The notes under the pieces are model-generated. The model was not told the DNA's origin. It did not search any database and saw nothing but the letters and a program-made list of their open reading frames with translations. Positions 24,682 through 35,070 of a stretch of 64,000 bases of DNA are shown piece by piece. The position numbers and the translations under genes are program-made. The stretch covers positions 62,001-126,000 of the forward strand of contig JALLLT010000021.1 in assembly GCA_025266875.1 (NCBI GenBank), in the 5' to 3' direction. Source of the stretch: Fennellomyces sp. T-0311. Its lineage: Eukaryota; Mucoromycota; Mucoromycetes; Mucorales; Lichtheimiaceae. Position 1 is the stretch's first letter. Each line of letters starts with the position of its first letter.

Positions 24682-25476
24682 ATGCTTTTCCTGTGCGCAC
24701 TCCCTGCTGACCCCATCGCTGTCGCTGTCATTGCTACTGTCATTGCTGCCATTGTGGGTTACCATTGGCAAGCTGCCCGTGCCCGTGACTCTGTGCCTGC
24801 CGTGATCCTGCTCCTGGTCCCAATCCTGGTTCCGCCTCAGCAAGCCCGTCCAGTTGAGGACATTTCCACCGAGGTCTTGGCTGATAGCCCTGATGAATCC
24901 GATTTCGTCACCGATCTCAACGATCGCCCTCCCAGGCCCGCTGTCGCTCGTGCCGTGACCTTCGCATCTGAAGTGAGCGAACGTGTATTCCGTGCGTTGT
25001 CCCCTCCCATGAATATCAACCGCCAGGTGCAAGGCCACGAACACCAACTCCAGGAGTACCACCACCGTGAGGCGGACCGCCACCACCGTGAGCATCGCCA
25101 CCACCGTGAGCATCGCCACCACCGTGAGCACCACCACCATCGTGAGGCGCAGCACCACCACCGTGAGGCGCACTACCACCACCGTGAGGCATACTACCAC
25201 CATGAAGTGCACTATCACTATGAAGCGCACTATCACCATGAAGCGCACTACTACCATGAGGAGCATCACCATCACCGTGAGCACCGCCACCACCGTGAAC
25301 ACCGCCATCACCGTGAGCACCACCACCGTGAGCACCACCACCGTGAGCACCGCCACCGTGAGGAAATCCGTAGCCAACGTCGCCATTACCAGGCTGCCGC
25401 TGAGGCCGCAGCTGAGATGCTCGTCTCCCAGCCCGGTTACAACCCATATGCCGGTGTTGTGACCTACTACCCCTAA
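24682..25476 (+). CDS. Histidine-rich tandem-repeat protein of unknown function
   Basis: A single exon gives 264 aa. The N-terminal 35 residues contain a hydrophobic segment (AVAVIATVIAAIVG) that could be a signal anchor, and a second hydrophobic patch (AVILLLVPILV) follows at about aa 40-50. Residues 60-115 are of mixed composition. From about aa 120 to 235 the protein is built of short units of the type HHREH or HHREA, later HYHHEA, with more than a third His. The C-terminus returns to normal sequence (AAAEAAAEMLVSQPGYNPY). Such His density implies binding of Zn, Ni or Cu or a pH-sensitive charge switch; this is inference. The opposite strand is also open (24625-25551) but would encode implausible Leu/Val/Thr runs. 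Confidence 0.55.
   Translation: MLFLCALPADPIAVAVIATVIAAIVGYHWQAARARDSVPAVILLLVPILVPPQQARPVEDISTEVLADSPDESDFVTDLNDRPPRPAVARAVTFASEVSERVFRALSPPMNINRQVQGHEHQLQEYHHREADRHHREHRHHREHRHHREHHHHREAQHHHREAHYHHREAYYHHEVHYHYEAHYHHEAHYYHEEHHHHREHRHHREHRHHREHHHREHHHREHRHREEIRSQRRHYQAAAEAAAEMLVSQPGYNPYAGVVTYYP
25065..25365 (+). repeat. 12-nt tandem repeat coding the His-rich domain
   Basis: Degenerate copies of CACCACCGTGAG follow one another in frame, with variants in which GTGAG becomes ATGAA or ATGAG in the middle third (25195-25260). Units are 9, 12 or 15 nt, so copy number can change without breaking the frame. Confidence 0.8.
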
Positions 25477-25493
25477 TGCAGTCGGTATACACT

Positions 25494-25755
25494 TATAAAA
25501 AAGCAAAAAAGAACAAAAAACAAAAAAAAAGCATAAAACAAGAAAAAACAAAAAAAAACGCAGAAAACAAAAAAAAACAAAAAAAAACGCAGAAAACAGA
25601 AAAACACAAAAAAGCAGAAAAAAAAAAAAACAAAAAAAGACCCCCCGAAAAAATTACAAAAAACACAAAAAAATGCCCCTTCCCCTTCAGTACTCCCCCT
25701 CAGTATCCCCTTCAGTGTTCAGTGCCTCCTCTCTCTCTCTCTCTCTCTCGTCTCT
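25494..25755 (+). repeat. A-rich low-complexity tract followed by (CT)n microsatellite
   Basis: From 25494 to about 25675 the plus strand is runs of A broken by single C or G (units like AAAAAACAAAA and GCAGAAAAC). It is followed by a C/T tract and a (CT)10 run at about 25729-25749. It lies directly after the His-rich ORF and may form its 3' UTR. Confidence 0.8.
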
Positions 25756-25835
25756 CATATATGTTATTGGACTTCTAGAATATACCCACAGCCGCATATA
25801 CCCACAGCCCTCTCCCTTTGTATATACTCTCCACC

Positions 25836-26160
25836 ATTTTTGCTTTTGTACATATTTCATTTTTGCATTCAAGGGCCTAGCCCTTCGACCACACAACAAC
25901 AGCCGTTTACGGTGGTAAGTGTCTTTTCTATTAACTGCCTACCATTCAAAAGCTAATTTACTTTTACTTTTAGACATTTTTGCTTGCGACTTCGCAGCAG
26001 CAGCATGACCGCCGAGCGCGGCACATTTGCACCGTAGAATACGGTGGTAGGTATACATTGACTTTGGATGACTCAATATTCGGAAACTAATATGCTTTTA
26101 TTAACAGCATTTTTGCCTTGTCCCATGGCGCAGCTTTGACCGCAGAGGGCGGTGGCAGGT
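25836..26160 (+). repeat. Tandem exon-like units with splice-site borders
   Basis: Three related blocks follow each other. Each begins with CATTTTTGC and ends near a donor-like ACGGTGGTA or GCGGTGGCAG. Donor-like GT dinucleotides are at 25915 and 26047 (132 bp apart); acceptor-like TTTTAG and TTAACAG lie just before units 2 and 3 (ending at 25973 and 26107). Unit 2 (TGACCGCCGAGCGCGGC) and unit 3 (TGACCGCAGAGGGCGGTGG) resemble each other. No frame is open through all three, so this may be the 5' part of a spliced non-coding or leader transcript. Confidence 0.35.
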
Positions 26161-27001
26161 CAGCGTCGATCATGCGTGCACTGGGCCAGCACGTCACTGG
26201 GGGTACCCTTTTCTGCAGCTGGATCTCCGGGCCTTCTGCTTAGCGGAAAGGGCCGCCCACCACCGCTACTCTGGTGTCCGTCAGGTAAGGTGGAGGAGGG
26301 AAGGCGGTGAACAGGTTGCGACGGTCTTCCCAAGGCTGTGAGCAACTCTTGCGGGATTAAATATGCTAGCCTTGACTCCGGCTCAAGTACGCAATCAAGT
26401 GCAACGTCGCAGCAATGCTCGACGCCCGTAGCTATGGTGATCAAAGGTACGTGTTTTAATAAGCCGACAAGTGTGCATCAGTGAACTAACCGGTGTAAAT
26501 AGCTTTGTAGAACTTTGGAATCCGGTCATGGACATTGGGATAAACCACAATGTTCATTGACCAGCAGAAGTATTTTTTGCTCATGCCGAGCGTTGTCACG
26601 GAGCATTTGAGCGCGTCAAGTAGTCGGAGGACAAGGGCTAGCGTCCCCCAAGAGTTGCGTAGCAGCTGCGGGGAGACTGTCGCGCCTGTTCACTGTCCTT
26701 CCCTCTGAAGCCTTGCCTGCGGGCCCAGGGTAGCACCGGTGGGTTGTCCTTTCTGCGGCAGGAGGTCTGGAGTGAAGGCTGCGGAAAAGGGCCCTCGGTG
26801 GCGTGTCAGTGTACGTATGGTCGGCGCTGGAGTGGGGGCCGTATGGCCAGTGGAGGGGTGATCTGGCTGCCCAAGCCTGGGTAAGTGATGAATCAAATGT
26901 CATTGGAAGCAAAACGAAACTCATGCCTGGATTACAGTGTAGTGCGCGCCGCCTGAAACAAGCGTGTCCCCAATAGGCGCGCAGGGCCATTGAACATCCG
27001 T
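26161..27001 (+). other. GC-rich region with intron-like segments, unresolved
   Basis: The plus strand has segments bounded by good splice sites: 26449-26501 (GTACGT to AAATAG, with a CTAAC branch-like site) and 26881-26937 (GTAAGT to TTACAG). Two blocks, about 26208-26265 and 26745-26800, share CTTTTCTGC- and GGAAAGGGCC-like words. All frames meet stops once these introns are removed. Open frames on the minus strand (26160-26444, 26616-27116) look like composition artefacts. Probably an extension of the transcript that includes the locus on its right. Confidence 0.3.
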
Positions 27002-28338
27002 ATGGTGGCTGCTCCTGATGAGGCCCAAGGTATGTGCTACTCATATTCATTTCGGGAGCAATCAACTCAAGGAGCATTCTCGTACATTCATCAGAGAACA
27101 TCACCGGTCCCGTCATCTATCTATTTTGGAGACATGAACATCTCAACCGCACTTACGGTGTCGATATGACGTGGGACCAAGAGCCACATACATTACAACC
27201 ATCGGGACAGCACGGGCTCGTCGCACATCCTTATGGTGTCAAAGTGACGCATCAACAAGGCTGCTTTATTATCCATCCACTTTGGGAGATCCAGGACTAT
27301 CAAGCATCCATACGGTAGCGGCATGTGGCAGTGTCAATACCCCTTGGTACATCCATTTGAGGGAAAATCCAACCAAAGATCTGTATCAAGGCGACATGGG
27401 CAAGTACCGAAATCCAGGCATCATATCAAGATCGGCGAGCAATCAAATGGCGGTGCTGTGGGCGGGCATTTATCCACTTGAGGAGGAACATAATCAATCG
27501 TGCACACACCATTGGGCGACATGGAGCAATAACAACTATCACGGGAAAGGAGTAACGCAGTCGAACACATACTTGGCGCGGGCATCCACATCGGCGCACA
27601 GTCAGATGACGAGTTTACGTGCAATCATCAATTCTGCCTACGCCGACCGCATCTTTACCATGGCATTTCACTCAAACCTTATACAACGATCCATTGGTTC
27701 GGAATTCACGGAAACCAAGAACTCGCGTCGAAACTGAAAGGGTACGGCAGCATTCTCTCTTTTGCAGCGGTGTACTCAATAACACTCTTATCGACTATCA
27801 GTGTGCGGGAGGACATCGGTCGATTATACTCACGTTCAGTGAACATGGCGGCGCAAACCAGGGAGAACAACCAGGGGTGAAGCAAGGCAAGCGAAGGCAA
27901 CACACAATCGAGAACCAAAGATCATTGTGATCCAGGTCGGAACGCGATACAACTTGTCATCCAACGATTCGAAAGACTGGCACGACCATCCAGTGCCATC
28001 AAGAATACACGATTACCGAAGCAATCAAGCAGACCTACCAGAAGCTAAAGTTTATCGGTGTAGCCTATCGAGCATCTGCAAAAGCGGTGGGGCAATGCTC
28101 CCATCCAAAACCAAACAAGCCATCAATCGGATTCTGGTCCTTTCAATATCAAATTCACTCAAGGTAACTATGAATTACACTACTTTGGATGACAAAAAGA
28201 TGTACTGATTTGGCCTATAGATTACTATACAGCAACTACATTCATACACCCGATCCATCATTCTATCCAAGCTGCATACCCATACAAGGCCAAGGAACGA
28301 GCACCATCATCATCAACGAAGGGTCAGGACACCAGTAA
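27002..28338 (+). CDS. Putative multi-exon gene of unknown family
   Basis: A phase-consistent chain of exons can be drawn: 27002-27029, 27095-27314, 27362-27499, 27550-27876, 27936-28163 and 28221-28338, with ATG at 27002 and TAA at 28336 (352 aa). The best-supported part is the 3' end, where 59-nt and 57-nt introns (27877-27935 and 28164-28220) join open frames across stops. Typical peptides are YGVDMTWDQEPHTLQ, LWAGIYPLEEEHNQS, IHWFGIHGNQELASKLKGYG and QTYQKLKFIGVAYRASAKA. I do not recognise the family. The stretch HWFGIHGNQELASKLK faintly resembles the last motif of an RNase H domain. The region is poor in stops in several frames, so chance splice chains are possible; the 47-nt and 50-nt introns are the weakest points. 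Confidence 0.33.
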
Positions 28339-28399
28339 TGAATCTAGCAGGTTGGAGAGCATGGAGGCAGCAAAAAAAAAAGTCAAAAAGTGGAGCTAC

Positions 28400-28640
28400 A
28401 ATCACAAAAAACGAATCCAAAACCTGAGATAATATCTCAAGCCAAATCCAATCCAATATCCAAACCAAATCCAACAACCAAACAAGAAACAAATGTCCAC
28501 GTCAAGTCCAAAGTCACGCCTAGTTCAAGACAACGGACTCGACGAATCCAAACACAAAGTCGAATCCAACGACAAAACCAAACGAGTCCAAACTTTACAA
28601 GTTCTTGTCCGGACACATACATTCCAAACAACAAAAGCTT
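28400..28640 (+). repeat. C/A-rich tract with recurrent TCCAA words
   Basis: The plus strand is almost free of T outside repeated words such as ATCCAA and AGTCCAAA. It is open in two frames, which is a composition effect. An AATAAA at 28732-28737 could be the polyadenylation signal for a transcript ending here. Confidence 0.5.
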
Positions 28641-28737
28641 CCACCGAAAAGAAGTCGCTGCGTCAAAGTCTCTCCGTATCTGCATGATCATTACCAATGT
28701 CTACGACCCTTCGTCGCCTTGCACATTTATCAATAAA

Positions 28738-29128
28738 ACATATTTTACATTCTATTTTATGCTTATCAACTTGGTAACAGTCCTTAAAGACTGACTCGTA
28801 ACGGAGGCTGTAATTTTCTGCATGCTATACGTATAATGACTAAGGGCATAGCTAAAAAGGAGAGGAAGCGTACCAAAGACGAGGATCAGTAGTTTGAGAC
28901 GCAGAAAGGCATAATTAAATGAGCAGAAGACACCGGCGCAAGAAGCATCCGTACACAAGCATATGCACAAGACCTCACAGTCGATCGAGGCTAACCGTAG
29001 AAGGCATTAATACGAAATAGTGCACCAATCTCCATTTATAGTAAAAACATTGAAGGTCACACAAGCTGTGCCACAGCTTCTTCGTATAAAAGGAGTTAAA
29101 AAAAGACTTGCAGCGACCCCTTTCCCCA
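28738..29128 (+). promoter_or_regulatory. Intergenic with TATA box of the GT69 gene
   Basis: TATAAAAGG at 29085-29093 lies 36 bp before the ATG at 29129. The rest of the spacer holds nothing recognised. Confidence 0.5.
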
Positions 29129-30360
29129 ATGCCTTCTTATATCCGGCGACAGCGGAGGATTCTGCTCATCGCCTTGGTATCACTGCTCTTCACAGCAGTT
29201 AGCCTCTACCAGTACTCGAGTTTGGCAGGCCCACGAAAACAGTACGTTTTACCTTTTATGTATGTTTTATCTTGTGTTTAACAAGGTCGTCGATCCGTAG
29301 ATCCAAACAAGATTATCGACCGTCCATTTTCATTGCAGCAGCACTTCACAACAGCGAGGAGATCCTGGAAAACTGGATCACTCAAGTCGAGCACTTGATT
29401 GCGTGGGCTGGTCCTTCACGTACCTTTGTTTCAGTCTATGAAAGTGGTATGCACTCTTAGAAGCCTTTGACACACGCACGGTATAACACTGAACATACTT
29501 GCAGGAAGCAGTGATAAAACCAAGGATAGGCTTATGCAATGGGATATGAAACTGATCGACATCGGTGTACATCATAGCATTGTGCTCGATGAACAGACAC
29601 CCATTGGCAGCAGAACGAATGACAGACGTATAGTGAAGCTTGCGTCCATTCGCAACTTGGCACTCGCGCCACTCGAGAAACAAACGGCACACTACGACAA
29701 AATACTTTACCTTAACGACATTGTGTTTGATGTCAAGGATGCCATTCGATTACTCACGACACGGGATGGAGAGTACGACGCCGTGTGTGGAATGGATTTC
29801 TATGGAGAATTCTATGATACGTTTGCTACACGTGAAGAGGACGGACACTGGGTGGGATCGGGCAACTACCCGTACTTTGCAGATGAAAAGAGCCAGAAAC
29901 TATTGCGAGCAGGCGAGTTGGTGCCGGTGTACAGCTGCTGGAACGGCATGGTGGCACTCGACAGTAAGCCGTTCGTCGAGGACAAGGTTAGGTTCCGCGC
30001 AATCATCCCTGACGAACCCGACCCGCCGCTCGAAGCATCCGAGTGCTGCCTCGTATTCACTGATATGCGCGCGCTCGATTATACCCGCATCTTCATCGAC
30101 CCGCGTGTCACGGTAACGTATTACTTGTTTGGGTTGCCAACCGCGGCTGATTCATTTGCCATTAGCTTGGATACGACGCATTCCATTACTGGTATGCCCG
30201 CAACATCCTCCCTCTGTGGAAGCCGTTTCTGGCCATGGTCAACCGCCCCACCAACCAGCTAGAAAATGAGCAGGAAGCAGAGTGGACGTACCGTGTGAAC
30301 AAGGCCTATCAAATGGGCGTTGACCCCGCCGATCATCACTGTCTGTGGATGACTTTCTAG
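29129..30360 (+). CDS. CMT1-type alpha-1,3-mannosyltransferase-like glycosyltransferase (GT69)
   Basis: This is a Golgi type II membrane glycosyltransferase of the family typified by Cryptococcus Cmt1. Exons 29129-29241, 29286-29446, 29505-30112 and 30166-30360 give 358 aa. The N-terminus has basic residues and a membrane anchor (RRQRRILLIALVSLLFTAVS). The donor-binding region is seen in DKILYLNDIVFDVKDAI, where the LND replaces a DxD. Other family landmarks are YDAVCGMDFYGEFYDTFATR, PVYSCWNGMVALDSKPF, CCLVFTDMRAL and FIDPRVT. The final exon (YDAFHYWYARNILPLWKP) closes the domain. The likely role is extension of cell-wall or glycolipid mannan; the acceptor is unknown. It converges on the ketopantoate reductase gene with 15 bp between stop codons. 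Confidence 0.88.
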
Positions 30361-30375
30361 TGTAGTTTTTCTTCT

Positions 30376-31486
30376 TTATTTGTTGACAAAATGGATGTTC
30401 ATGGCTCGACACAAATCGTACATCAGCTGGATGGTTGGCACTGCGAGCCCGTTTTTCGTGGCACTGCGCAGTGCTGTGCCCAGTATCACTTCCACTTCCA
30501 CCGGGTTCCCGCGTTCCAAGTCGAGTTGCCTTTCAAAAGTGTCAGCAGTGGCCTTCGCTGCAGTAATAAAATGGCCAACTTACATGGATGGTTTGTAGTT
30601 GTCGTGGCCCTGCGCCGTGTTTTCGATCAACACTTCGCTGCGATACTCTGGCTCGTACGGGATACCCGTTGCCGCCTCAGCCGCCGTCATCAACTCCACC
30701 ATGAGCTTCTTCACCATGCCTCGCGCCTTGGCGTTGCGTGTCACCTCGGATGTATTCAGTCTGAGGATAGCACAGACCGGCCCAAATCCTCCATTCCAAA
30801 ACACCTTTTCCCAGCGAGTGTGTTCGATTTCATCCACGTATTCGACGTTCACGTTGCCGTGTCGCAACCGATCCATGAACATCTTTGCTGCTGGCTCTGC
30901 GCTTGGATCGAGGATACCCAACCGCAATCTCTCACCACCCAAATGACGTGTATACCCTGGCTTGTCCTGCAGCGTTGCGATATATGCCACAATAGATATC
31001 AACGGGTTCTCCGGGAACCGCTGTACGATGGGTGCCTCGACACCCAATCCGTTCTGAATCAACACGATCGCTGTTTCTTTTGGAATCACGGCTGGTGCAA
31101 TAATCTCGGCAATGTCATACACGTCTGGCAAAGCTTTCAGAGTAACGAGAATATAATCGAACGGCCCATGCACTGTAGCTTCCTTTACGCTGCGAACCAC
31201 TGTTGGATCGTAAGCAAACGTTGTTGAGTCCCCGTGGTGGACATACCGTTGTGTGGCTTGAATACACCTCTGCCAAACTTTGCGGATTCCATAGTGAATC
31301 CGTGATCGCGTACAGTTTCATAGTTTGATCGGCAAACGGTGGTTACTTGGCACGATTGTGCTAAACGCCACGAATAAACAGACCCGACAGCGCCAGTGCC
31401 CACTGGAGCCAGGAAAACAAATAAGGATCTAGTTGTTTGCACTTGGCTATTTCCTGACCTGTCAGTACTCTTACTGCCTTGTTCAT
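30376..31486 (-). CDS. 2-dehydropantoate 2-reductase (ketopantoate reductase, ApbA/PanE family)
   Basis: This enzyme reduces ketopantoate to pantoate with NADPH in the pantothenate and CoA pathway, although fungal genomes have several paralogues of uncertain substrate. Exons on the minus strand: 31486-31459, 31402-31247, 31199-30584 and 30529-30376, giving 317 aa. The start is fixed by splicing: a short first exon (MNKAVRVLT) joins to VGTGAVGSVYSWRL, restoring the Rossmann motif GTGAVG that a single-exon reading loses. The catalytic Lys lies in VTLKALPDVYD. IVLIQNGLG follows, and EKVFWNGGFGPVCA begins the C-terminal helical domain. The conserved DLERGNPVEVEVILG comes from exon 4. Intron 1 has an unusual donor, GTCAGG. 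Confidence 0.88.
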
Positions 31487-31796
31487 CTTTTATCGTAACT
31501 TTTGACAAAACCCTCGTTTGCGGCTTCCTTGCTTTATATCGGTGTTCCCAGCTCTCGGTCCCGTCCGTCCGAACTTCTTTCATACTTGACGAATAAGGAA
31601 TAGGAATCGTTGAATTCTGTGTCACCTTTCGCTTAACCCCTCATATCCGACAAGTCAAGCTGCTAGTTGCATGAATACTGGATTGATGTTTTCCGTACTC
31701 AACCTCTACAGCCAGCGGTGAGAGCAAAATGAATAGGGTTATCTACATTCGATGATGAAATGATAAAAACAAATCAGCTCTACACTCCTTGATGTA

Positions 31797-32297
31797 TTAT
31801 ATAATCGTTGCGGCTTCTCCAGCTCCATACGCAGTTGCTCCTGAATGGCTACTTCCGATACAGCACATCATAATGATGTCGCACTTTTGACGGAATGAAG
31901 CTATACTGGATGCTTCCTCGCCCCGTACTGCCTCAGCATCTGGCATAGTATCGAACACCATGTCGATGGAACGCCAGATATGGATGAGGTGCCATGCCCC
32001 AATGCTTCCGTCTAATCTCTATTCCCCATATCCACATACCATATTATCTATCGAACTTTTGAACCAGTCGAAGTCGCCGTGCGTTGTGACATTGTAGTCG
32101 ATTTGCCAAGGTTGGGGCATACATCTTGACGCTAGCAAATTTATTGAGCGTGTTGATGTATGTAATTTCATTGATACCAAACACCATTTTGAGATACGGC
32201 TCTCTGATGTCGATACGTATTTAACAAGATAATCAATTTCCAGTGCCCCGATATATGGCAGATCTGTAGCAACAGGTGTTATGTGACTACCTATCAA
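31797..32297 (-). pseudogene. Relic of an uncharacterised protein, possibly a Mucoromycota-expanded family
   Basis: On the minus strand a frame of 167 codons starts with ATG at 32297, is broken by one in-frame TAG (32021-32019) and ends with TAA at 31799-31797. After the TAG it reads GAWHLIHIWRSIDMVFD, then AVRGEEASSIASFRQKCD, then DIIMMCCIG and AYGAGEAATII. From memory, this pattern (W-x-x-I, RGE-x-S-S, D-[LI]-I, E/A-YGAGEA) recalls an abundant uncharacterised Mucorales family often found next to mobile DNA. The recognition is tentative. A single stop suggests recent inactivation or an undetected intron. Confidence 0.35.
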
Positions 32298-33557
32298 CGT
32301 AGTATCTCAAGACATTCTACCCAACACCATGCACTGCCCTTATGTATTTTTGGGGCAGTATTGCATCCAAGAAGTATGTCAAGATGAATAAAAATAGTCT
32401 GATGGGAAATATTTGGATTGTCCTAAAACTCTACGTTTACTCAAAACCTTTCAAAAAGCTGTCTATCTCGCATCAAAAATTCGGGTTAGCAGTTACCGAA
32501 TCATTCATTAAAGTGCAAGAGTCGTATACTGAATCATTAAGCAGTTGATAAATTTACCCCGAGATTTTGAAACTCTGTGTGCAAAAGGAACCCGTTTTAA
32601 ATTGTACAACCTCAAATATGATAAAACCTCTTAGTACTGCAGAAAGTCATCGATATATCGTATGTGAAAATACACGCTACAGTGTACTACTTGTTACATA
32701 TCAAGCATCCAATTCTTCAAGTCTTCCAATAGAATCATCGTCAAAAGTAGGGTGTACAAAAGGTCACGGGCCAAAAGAGTCATCACTTTATGTGGAACTT
32801 TAGATAAGTGATGTAACGTCGGTAAAGAAAAGAATTGACAACCAGTGTGCACATAATAAATTTTGCCGCGTAATATGATATTGCTGCGTTACTTGAAAAG
32901 TTAGGGAAAATGATCCAACAAAAAATACAAAAGCGTCGTGGAACCTGCTGTGTCTCTTGAAACCTGCATCCACTCCGTTTATCAAATTTAAAAGATAACA
33001 GGTACTACGATTCGTGCATCCAAGGCCCAGTAAAATATGTAACGACAAACAACACCGACCATATAACCTCGTGGCTAAAATTACAGAATGAGAAATAGTG
33101 GAAATGTACAGAGTGACTAACAAACGGTTTATTGGATAATGTGATAAGATGACGTATACCAGGCGCAACTCCTCTTTAATGAACCAGCATATTCTTTTAT
33201 GAGCGTATGTGTGACAATAGACGCCATTGTGTGGAAACTGTAGAAAAATGCATCGCCCAAAAACAAAGTTTGTTATCATTATGCGCACCTGATGCGTTTC
33301 TATAATTACTCTGGTACTTCAAACAAAAGGCTTTTACATCAGCCCATCCTCATTAATTTCACAAACAGCACAAGGTCACAACAGCTCGGATTCATCAGTT
33401 GGAAACTAATTTTTTTGTTATGTACAGAAAGCGGACTCAAGTCATACGAAAGAAAATGATAATGGAGGAGAGAATGTATATATTAACGTCGTACATAATA
33501 TAATAGAATAAAAGTAATAGCGAGAGATAAGGGAATAATGTATGGAAGAAACGAAGT
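32298..33557. other. Intergenic between relic and ammonium transporter
   Basis: AT-rich. Short frames (32342-32548 plus, 32800-33288 minus) have no family. The last about 250 bp is presumably the 3' UTR of the ammonium transporter, including a polypurine stretch around 33440-33540. Confidence 0.4.
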
Positions 33558-35031
33558 TTAAGCTGTTGGGTTGCCATTGCCAACCTCTACCTTGTCAGTG
33601 GTGTGCACGGATCCGTGCTCGCCAACTTGGACCTGCTTGATCTCCTCACGCACGGTTGTCTCAACACCGGTAGAAGGATCAACAGTGACCAGCTTGTTGA
33701 CATAGTAGTAAGCGCTCTCGCCGATTTCGGCGTGATCGATACCCTTGAGTTCTTCTTCCTCAGAGACACGCAGAGAGAGACCGGGGATCTTGTTCATAAC
33801 GAAGAGGATAATGTAGGTCATGACAAAAGCCCAAGCAGCACCAGCGGTAGCATCAGCGAACTGATAACCGACTTGCACCCAGTTTTGGTTCATCCAGCCA
33901 CCATCAATTTCGGTACCGTCCAAAGCAGCAATGTATTGTTCAGCAAAGACACCAGTGAAGATACAGCCGACGTAACCACCAACACCGTGGAGTGAGAAGA
34001 CATCGAGGGCATCATCGAATCCGAGCCAGCGCTTGGTGTACATGGCAATGTTACAGAAGAAACCACCAAAGAAACCAATGGCGACAGCAGGTCCAGGACC
34101 AACGAAACCAGCAGCAGGAGTAATGGCAACAAGGCCAGCAATGGCACCAGAGCAGAAGCCAAGGGCAGAGAATTTGCGCTCAACGCGGTAGTCCATGAGC
34201 ATCCAAGTGCAAGCACCAACAGCTGCGGCCAAATTGGTGACAATGCAAACCATACCGACACGGACGTTGCTACCAAGAACGGAGCCACCGTTGAAACCGA
34301 ACCAACCGAACCAAAGAAGAGCAGTACCGAGAAGGACGTTGGACATGTTGTGGGCCTTGAAGCGTTCGGGATCGGCATCCTTGTTAAAACCAATACGCTT
34401 GCCAACAACCAAAGCATAAGCCAAGGCGGAGCAGCCACTGCCAATGTGCACGGGAGTGCCACCGGCAAAGTCAAGACCACCGAGTTGGAAGCACCAACCA
34501 TTGGGGTTCCATGTCCAGTAGGCGAGGAAGTTGTAAACAAGAGTGGCCCAGACGAAGACGAAAATCATCATTGGGAGGATGCGGGCACGCTCGGCGACAG
34601 AGCCCACGACAAGTGCAGCGGTGACGCACTGGAACATGCATTGATACATGCAAAAGACAAGATCAGGAATGGCATCCATACCGGCTGAAGGATAGCCAAG
34701 AAGTCCACGAAGGAAGGCGTTGTCGAGGTTGCCGAGAACCGAGCTACCGCTGAGCGAGAATGTCAAACTGTAACCCCACACGAACCACTATTTACTGGCG
34801 TTTCAATTGTCTTTGTTCGCGAAGGGCAATTGCGCTTGGTTTGATAGTTACCTGTATGGATGCCACCATCAAGCATACAAACACATACAAAATGAGTGAC
34901 AAAGCGTTCTTATGGCTGGATAGACCAGAGTAGAAGTAGCCAAGACCTGGCACCATGAACCAGACCAGCACGGTTGAGGTCAGGATCCAAGAAATGTTGC
35001 CGGACTCGTATACGGGTGCTTCGGCGTCCAT
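33558..35031 (-). CDS. Ammonium transporter (Amt/MEP family)
   Basis: This is a plasma-membrane channel-like transporter for ammonium. Two exons on the minus strand, 35031-34852 and 34787-33558, give 469 aa. The first exon ends at a CAG and splices to WFVWGYSLTFS. The family signature DFAGGTPVHIGSG carries the first pore histidine (about His174), and VFSLHGVGGYVGCIFTG carries the second (about His327). The extracellular gate region is WTWNPNGWCFQLGGLDF. About 11 hydrophobic segments can be seen. The C-terminal regulatory tail has GIDHAEIGESAYYY, where Amt proteins are gated by phosphorylation and trimer contacts, followed by a variable extension. Codon use is strongly biased to C-ending codons, as expected for a well-expressed gene. 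The promoter carries seven GATA boxes. Confidence 0.93.
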
Positions 35032-35070
35032 GTTATTGTTGTTGTTGTTGTGTTATTAAAGAAGGGAGGA

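Noticed and set aside
25065..25365. Short regular repeats resembling a CRISPR array
   Set aside because: Repeats are 9-15 nt without unique spacers, lie in an open frame and the genome is fungal.
15139..25476. Idea of a siderophore biosynthesis cluster
   Set aside because: Only transporters are present; no NRPS, NIS synthetase or hydroxylase was found between or around them.
24625..25551. 308-codon minus-strand frame opposite the His-rich gene
   Set aside because: Its product is mostly LTVVV-like repeats that arise from reading the 12-nt repeat backwards; the plus frame has a normal start, composition and C-terminus.
31185..31625. Single-exon N-terminal extension of ketopantoate reductase
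   Set aside because: That reading gives VFLAPVGTGAVG with a long unrelated leader; splicing 31486-31459 to 31402 gives the compact MNKAVRVLTVGTGAVG start expected for the family.
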